A stretch of 36,417 nucleotides of DNA from a bacterium (GTDB taxonomy: Bacteria; Armatimonadota; Chthonomonadetes; Chthonomonadales; JAMCWF01): NCBI GenBank assembly GCA_021842405.1, contig JAKBZR010000028.1:1-36417 (forward strand), read 5' to 3'. Shown here in pieces: positions 32,930 through 36,417 of this stretch; position 1 is the stretch's first letter; every line of letters begins with the position of its first letter. A program made the translations under genes and the position numbers. A model generated the notes under the pieces. That model was not told the origin of the DNA, ran no database searches, and was given only the letters and a program-made list of their open reading frames with translations.

Positions 32930-33730
32930 ATGACCATGCATTTGGCATGTCAGGAAGGAATGGCGCCCGGTAGCGATCTCCGCGAGAAGCTGGACAACCT
33001 GGCCGCTTGCGGCTATGAGGGCATCGAATTCGGCGGGAGCGGGCTGATGAATCGGGTAGCTGAAATTAGAGCCGTCATCGCGAACCACCCCATAAAGCCC
33101 AGCACCGTCTGCGGCGGCTTCAGCGGCTGTCCGCTGGACTCTGATCGGGGCGAGCGGGAGAAGGCACTGAGGGATATCAAGAATCTGCTCGCGGCGTCGG
33201 CCGATCTCGGAGCGGTGGGCATGATCTTCGTCCCGCTCTTCGGGGGGCCGCGAGTGCCGGATCTTTCCCCCTATATGAACCCCATTCAGCTTGAGACCGA
33301 GCTGCTCTACAAGCTGATGGATGAGATGGGCAACGAGGCGGGCAAGCGCGGTGTCAAGCTGCTGCTGGAGCCACTGAATCGTTATGAAACCCATCTGATC
33401 AATCGGCTGGAGCAGGGAGTCGCCGTGTGCGAGAAGCTGCAAAACGAGAACATCGCCATCATGGCCGATTTCTTTCACATGTCCATCGAGGAGCCCGACA
33501 TTGCGGAATCGATCCGTAAAGCCGGCCGCTGGATATCGCACGTCCACCTGGCTGACAGCAATCGCCAACTGCCGGGCTATGGCCACACCGATTTTAAATC
33601 CGGTTTCCGCGCACTAAAGGAGATCGGTTTCGACAAGTATATGGCGCTGGAATGCGGCATTCCCGGCACTGATCGCAAAGCGGAGCTAAAGCGCTCAGCC
33701 GATTTTATGAAGGCGGCGATGTCGGCTTAA
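32930..33730 (+). CDS. Xylose-isomerase-like TIM-barrel sugar epimerase/isomerase
   Basis: The 266-residue protein belongs to the xylose-isomerase-like TIM-barrel superfamily (AP endonuclease 2/IolE/hydroxypyruvate isomerase type). Four metal ligands fall in the expected order: Glu in LLLEPLNRYETHLINR, Asp in IAIMADFFHMSIEE, His in ISHVHLADSNRQLPGYGH and Glu in YMALECGIPG. These enzymes isomerise or epimerise sugars and inosose compounds; the substrate cannot be told from sequence. The ATG at 32930 has AAGGGAGAG at 32920-32928. An in-frame ATG two codons later is possible. It is a single gene facing the - strand URO-D-like gene. No signal peptide is visible. Confidence 0.88.
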   Translation: MTMHLACQEGMAPGSDLREKLDNLAACGYEGIEFGGSGLMNRVAEIRAVIANHPIKPSTVCGGFSGCPLDSDRGEREKALRDIKNLLAASADLGAVGMIFVPLFGGPRVPDLSPYMNPIQLETELLYKLMDEMGNEAGKRGVKLLLEPLNRYETHLINRLEQGVAVCEKLQNENIAIMADFFHMSIEEPDIAESIRKAGRWISHVHLADSNRQLPGYGHTDFKSGFRALKEIGFDKYMALECGIPGTDRKAELKRSADFMKAAMSA

Positions 33731-33766
33731 CGCAGCGATTAGCGGTTGGGTCGGTAACTTCGCATC

Positions 33767-33821
33767 CGGGCCGTTAAACGGTCGGTCGCTGAGGGCTGCA
33801 AGTCCCTATCAGACCGGCCCG
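33767..33821. other. Nested hairpin element between convergent genes
   Basis: CGGGCCG (33767-33773) pairs with CGGCCCG (33815-33821). Inside, CTGA (33789-33792) pairs with TCAG (33809-33812) and GGG (33793-33795) with CCC (33804-33806), with a TA bulge and an 8-base loop. A T-rich segment (TTGCTTTTAATCTTTT) follows shortly downstream. It may act as a bidirectional terminator for the isomerase gene and the convergent URO-D-like gene. The rest of the 171-base gap has no gene I can support. Confidence 0.4.
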
Positions 33822-33901
33822 ACTGCTCCTCCCTTGCTTTTAATCTTTTCGCTCTCCTGCCCCCGCTCGCCATCCAGCGAAAATCATCAGGCGCGATCAT
33901 C

Positions 33902-34978
33902 TCAGCTCCACTCGCAAAGACGCAGCACCTCCCTCGCCTCCGGCTCGCTGGAGCAGTTGACCTGTAGCCACAGCCCCTCCGGTTTTAAACTCTCCAGCAC
34001 CAGCGGAATCTCTTTCACCCTCGGATAGACGATGATCGCCTTTCCCTTCGACTGTATCTTCCGAAATAACGGAATCCAGCGCGCGATGCCATCCGCGTCG
34101 AACCGGGCGCCGCTCACCCACTGCACCGCGTTCAGCTTGGGCAGGTCCAGCAGCAGGTCGAGGTGCTGTAGCGCTTCCACCCCATCCAGGTGGTAGATCG
34201 AGTAGTCCAGGTGGTCCAGCTCGGCCTGCAGCTCCTCCAGTAAAAACTCCTCGTACATCGCGGCCGAGATGAGGCAGGAAAGGTCGTTTTGCACCGAGTA
34301 CATCCGGCCGGGCGCCCAGAGCGAGATCCAGCATGTAGCACCCCTCTGCACCGGCTGGATGATCCGGTAAGCGCTCTCATAGGCCTTTTCCCACGACCGA
34401 TACAGCACCCGCAGCGCCGCCTTCACCCCATCCGGATGCTCCAACAGGTCGAGCGCCGCCCGCTCCGGCCCGCCCCGCACCACCGACAGCGCATCGAATC
34501 CGGCGTGCAGATCGGTGATGCCGAGCAGGTAGCGTCCCCGGCTCCGCTCCGCCGCCGCTCGGGTAATCGCCAAAATCCGCTGAAAGCAGGCGTTGTCGTC
34601 CCGGATTTCCAGCGGGCTGAGATCATCATAGCCGGGCAGCAGCTCGGACCACTCCACCCAGGAGGTGCCGTGCGAATCCTCCGAAAACTTCAGCTCGGCG
34701 CCCAGAAAGGCGGAGAACACGTCGGGGCCGAAATTAGGCCAGAAATAGGGGTAAGCCAGCCCACCGTAAAAGGTGTGGCGGCACACCTCCTCGAAGCTCT
34801 CGATCAATCGTTCGGCCGACTCGGTGTAGGCCACATGGGGGTCATAAAAATTCACGATATCGGCTATAATCGGCCCGCGCGGGGCGGTTACGGAGATCGC
34901 AACCCGATCCAGCGTCTCGTTGGCCCAAAAGGCGCGGTAGTACGGCTCCAGGTCTTCAAAGTCGGACTTAAACTCCAT
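33902..34978 (-). CDS. URO-D-fold protein, corrinoid-methyltransferase-like group
   Basis: The 358-residue protein is a distant URO-D-superfamily TIM barrel, of a group sometimes annotated as uroporphyrinogen decarboxylase-like or trimethylamine corrinoid protein 2. The recognisable stretch is DYSIYHLDGVEALQHLDLLL followed by KLNAVQWVSGARFDADGIAR. It lacks the HemE signature arginine motifs, so haem synthesis is unlikely. There is no adjacent corrinoid-binding protein, so methyl transfer is only a possibility. The ATG at 34978 has GAGGAG about five bases upstream on the - strand. It begins 24 bases after sucC ends and is probably co-transcribed with it. It differs from the shorter URO-D-like protein at 7447. 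Confidence 0.75.
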   Translation of the reverse strand: MEFKSDFEDLEPYYRAFWANETLDRVAISVTAPRGPIIADIVNFYDPHVAYTESAERLIESFEEVCRHTFYGGLAYPYFWPNFGPDVFSAFLGAELKFSEDSHGTSWVEWSELLPGYDDLSPLEIRDDNACFQRILAITRAAAERSRGRYLLGITDLHAGFDALSVVRGGPERAALDLLEHPDGVKAALRVLYRSWEKAYESAYRIIQPVQRGATCWISLWAPGRMYSVQNDLSCLISAAMYEEFLLEELQAELDHLDYSIYHLDGVEALQHLDLLLDLPKLNAVQWVSGARFDADGIARWIPLFRKIQSKGKAIIVYPRVKEIPLVLESLKPEGLWLQVNCSSEPEAREVLRLCEWS

Positions 34979-35002
34979 GCGGCTCCTCGCGACGAAGCGA
35001 TC

Positions 35003-36157
35003 TCAACCGTTAACGAGCTGGACGATCTTTTGCGCCGCCTCCTGCATCGTCTCGACTGAAATAAGCGGGGTTCCTTTCAGCAATTCCGCCCCCTCGGCGG
35101 CGCGGGTACCGGCTAATCTCACCACCATCGGAACCTTAATGTCCATCTTCTCGGTCGCTTCGATAATTCCTTTAGCCACCTCATCGCCGCGGGTTATTCC
35201 TCCAAAAATATTGAAGAAGACCCCTTTCACATTGGGGTCCATCAACACGATCTCCAACGAGTTGCGCACGAGCTCGGCCTTGGCGCCGCCGCCGATATCG
35301 AGGAAGTTAGCCGGTTTGCCGCCGGCGCGGCTCACCTCGTCCAGCGTGGTCATCACCAGACCGGCGCCGTTGCCGATTATGCCGACGTTGCCGCCCAGAC
35401 GGACGTACTGCACGCTGCGCCGATGCGCCTCCGCCTCGATCGGGTCATCCTCGCTCTCCTCCCGATACTGCTCCAACTCGGGATGGCGGAACTGGGCGTT
35501 GTCATCCACCGTCAGCTTGGCGTCGGCCGCCAGTATTCGGTTGTCGGCCGTGCGGGCCAGCGGGTTAATTTCAGCCAGGTTGGCGTCATTTTGCTGGTAG
35601 CACCGGTAAAGGCCCTTTATGAATGGCACGACGGAGGATGCGACCTCAGCCGGCAGCTTGGCATCGTAAACCGCCCACCGAATCTGATAATCAGGCAAAC
35701 CAAGCGCCGGATCTATAGGCGAGCGCACGATCGCCTCCGGGTTGGAAGCAGCCACCGCTTCAATGTCCATGCCGCCCATCGCGCTCACGATCAGCACATC
35801 CCGCTGACTGGCGCGGTCCGGTACGATGCCGACATAATACTCCTCCGTAATCTGGATGGGAGCCTCCACCAGCAGCTTTTCAACCCGCACGCCCTGCGGC
35901 GCTTGGTGGGTCTTCAGCAGCATCCCTAGCATGCCGGCCGCCGTCCGCTCGGCCTCATCCGGCGAGTTTACCACCTTGATACCGCCCGCCTTTCCGCGCC
36001 CGCCCACGTGAACCTGAGCCTTCAATACCCCCCGGCCACCAAGCCGCTCCACCGCTTTACGCGCTTCCTGCGGTGTGCTCACCACGCCGGCATTGACCGG
36101 TATGGCAACACCCGCCTGTTTCAGCAGATCTTTGGCCTGATACTCGTGAATTTTCAT
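35003..36157 (-). CDS. sucC: Succinyl-CoA synthetase (ADP-forming) subunit beta
   Basis: SucC is the ATP-grasp subunit of succinyl-CoA ligase in the citric acid cycle, converting succinyl-CoA to succinate while making ATP or GTP. The 384-residue protein begins MKIHEYQAKDLLKQAGVAIP and continues LKAQVHVGGRGKAGGIKVV. Metal- and nucleotide-binding parts are visible in LAEINPLARTADNRILAADA and NGAGLVMTTLDEV with NFLDIGGGAKAE. The ligase domain has FFNIFGGITRGDEVAKGI and ends VRLAGTRAAEGAELL. The length is normal. The sucD gene, which usually follows sucC, is not downstream: a URO-D-like gene is there instead. The ATG has GGAG seven bases upstream and the gene has its own sigma-70-type promoter. 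Confidence 0.96.
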   Translation of the reverse strand: MKIHEYQAKDLLKQAGVAIPVNAGVVSTPQEARKAVERLGGRGVLKAQVHVGGRGKAGGIKVVNSPDEAERTAAGMLGMLLKTHQAPQGVRVEKLLVEAPIQITEEYYVGIVPDRASQRDVLIVSAMGGMDIEAVAASNPEAIVRSPIDPALGLPDYQIRWAVYDAKLPAEVASSVVPFIKGLYRCYQQNDANLAEINPLARTADNRILAADAKLTVDDNAQFRHPELEQYREESEDDPIEAEAHRRSVQYVRLGGNVGIIGNGAGLVMTTLDEVSRAGGKPANFLDIGGGAKAELVRNSLEIVLMDPNVKGVFFNIFGGITRGDEVAKGIIEATEKMDIKVPMVVRLAGTRAAEGAELLKGTPLISVETMQEAAQKIVQLVNG

Positions 36158-36190
36158 TCGGTTGCTCCATTTTTCAATGATGATGGTTTA

Positions 36191-36219
36191 ATTATACGCC
36201 ACCGGCCAGTGATTTTCAG
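36191..36219 (-). promoter_or_regulatory. Sigma-70-type promoter of sucC
   Basis: On the - strand a perfect -10 TATAAT (36196 down to 36191) lies 17 bases from the -35 CTGAAA (36219 down to 36214, 4 of 6 to consensus). The expected transcription start near 36184 would give a leader of roughly 27 bases before the sucC ATG. Confidence 0.65.
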
Positions 36220-36240
36220 CGTGATGAGCCGCTTTTGCGC

Positions 36241-36269
36241 TTGACGACAACGGATTGGAAGGCCATAAT
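36241..36269 (+). promoter_or_regulatory. Divergent sigma-70-type promoter at the right edge
   Basis: TTGACG at 36241-36246 (5 of 6 to consensus) and CATAAT at 36264-36269 (5 of 6) are separated by exactly 17 bases. It reads rightwards, away from sucC, and its -35 lies 21 bases from the sucC -35. The gene it drives would be outside the window or start at its very edge; none is recognisable in the remaining 148 bases. Confidence 0.55.
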
Positions 36270-36417
36270 AGGCCGAACTTGCTGGCATCGCCGCAAAGTT
36301 CATTGGAAAAGCGCGGTGATGCTCGTTTATTGTTCGATCGAAAGTAACGAATGTGAGCAGGCCAACCAAAGGGAACATCGAGGCGGCGATCGCTAACATG
36401 ATCGTCCGCTTTCATCA

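Noticed and set aside
34289-35059. 256-residue + strand frame opposite the URO-D-like gene
   Set aside because: Antisense shadow. The - strand product has family motifs, a ribosome binding site and normal composition.
36154-36399. 81-residue frame on the - strand upstream of sucC
   Set aside because: It covers both divergent promoters and overlaps the sucC start; no recognisable domain.

Overview
The window comes from a bacterial chromosome of moderately high G+C content. It shows Shine-Dalgarno-led genes, frequent GTG and TTG starts, a 14-subunit-type NADH dehydrogenase (complex I) operon and a large flagellar operon. The flagellar gene order (fliK-flgD-small gene-flgE-flbD-motAB-fliL-fliM-fliY-like-fliO-P-Q-R-flhB) is of the Firmicutes/Thermotogae type. 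Together with several diverged URO-D-fold, PHP and xylose-isomerase-like TIM-barrel proteins, it suggests a poorly sampled phylum. Armatimonadota or a relative is my best guess, held with low confidence.

Region 1 (1-10443, + strand) is the distal half of a nuo operon: nuoH (5' end cut off), nuoJ, nuoK, nuoL, nuoM and nuoN. nuoI is not in its usual place between nuoH and nuoJ. Every junction after nuoK carries foreign-looking genes. A hicBA pair lies between nuoK and nuoL. A three-gene TIGR04255 / fusion antitoxin / PIN-domain RNase cassette lies between nuoL and nuoM. A URO-D-like gene followed by a nucleotidyltransferase/HEPN pair with a truncated HEPN lies between nuoM and nuoN.

Region 2 (10530-13281, + strand) holds a PHP-domain phosphoesterase and then a second three-gene TIGR04255 cassette (TIGR04255 / two-part partner / HEPN) with ATGA overlaps at both joints. 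The two TIGR04255 cassettes share a layout but differ in effector (PIN versus HEPN). The middle protein of each seems to end in a module matched to that effector. This is my main candidate for an undescribed toxin-antitoxin-like or defence system.

Region 3 (13292-18163) has an isoprenylcysteine-methyltransferase-like membrane enzyme and a 1093-residue V4R-GAF-GAF-GAF-PAS histidine kinase on the - strand. A stand-alone GyrI-like effector-binding protein on the + strand ends in a likely terminator.

Region 4 (18480-32860, + strand) is a flagellar operon covering hook assembly (FliK, FlgD, FlgE), stator (MotA, MotB, FliL), switch (FliM, FliY-like) and export gate (FliO, P, Q, R, FlhB). It contains two possible very small genes and several hairpin-forming gaps that may be regulatory RNA elements. 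FliK and FlgE are unusually large.

Region 5 (32930-36417) holds a xylose-isomerase-like TIM-barrel gene on the + strand, then a second URO-D-fold protein and sucC on the - strand. sucC has a good sigma-70-type promoter, and a divergent promoter points out of the right edge of the window. I saw no tRNA, rRNA, CRISPR array or intact insertion sequence.
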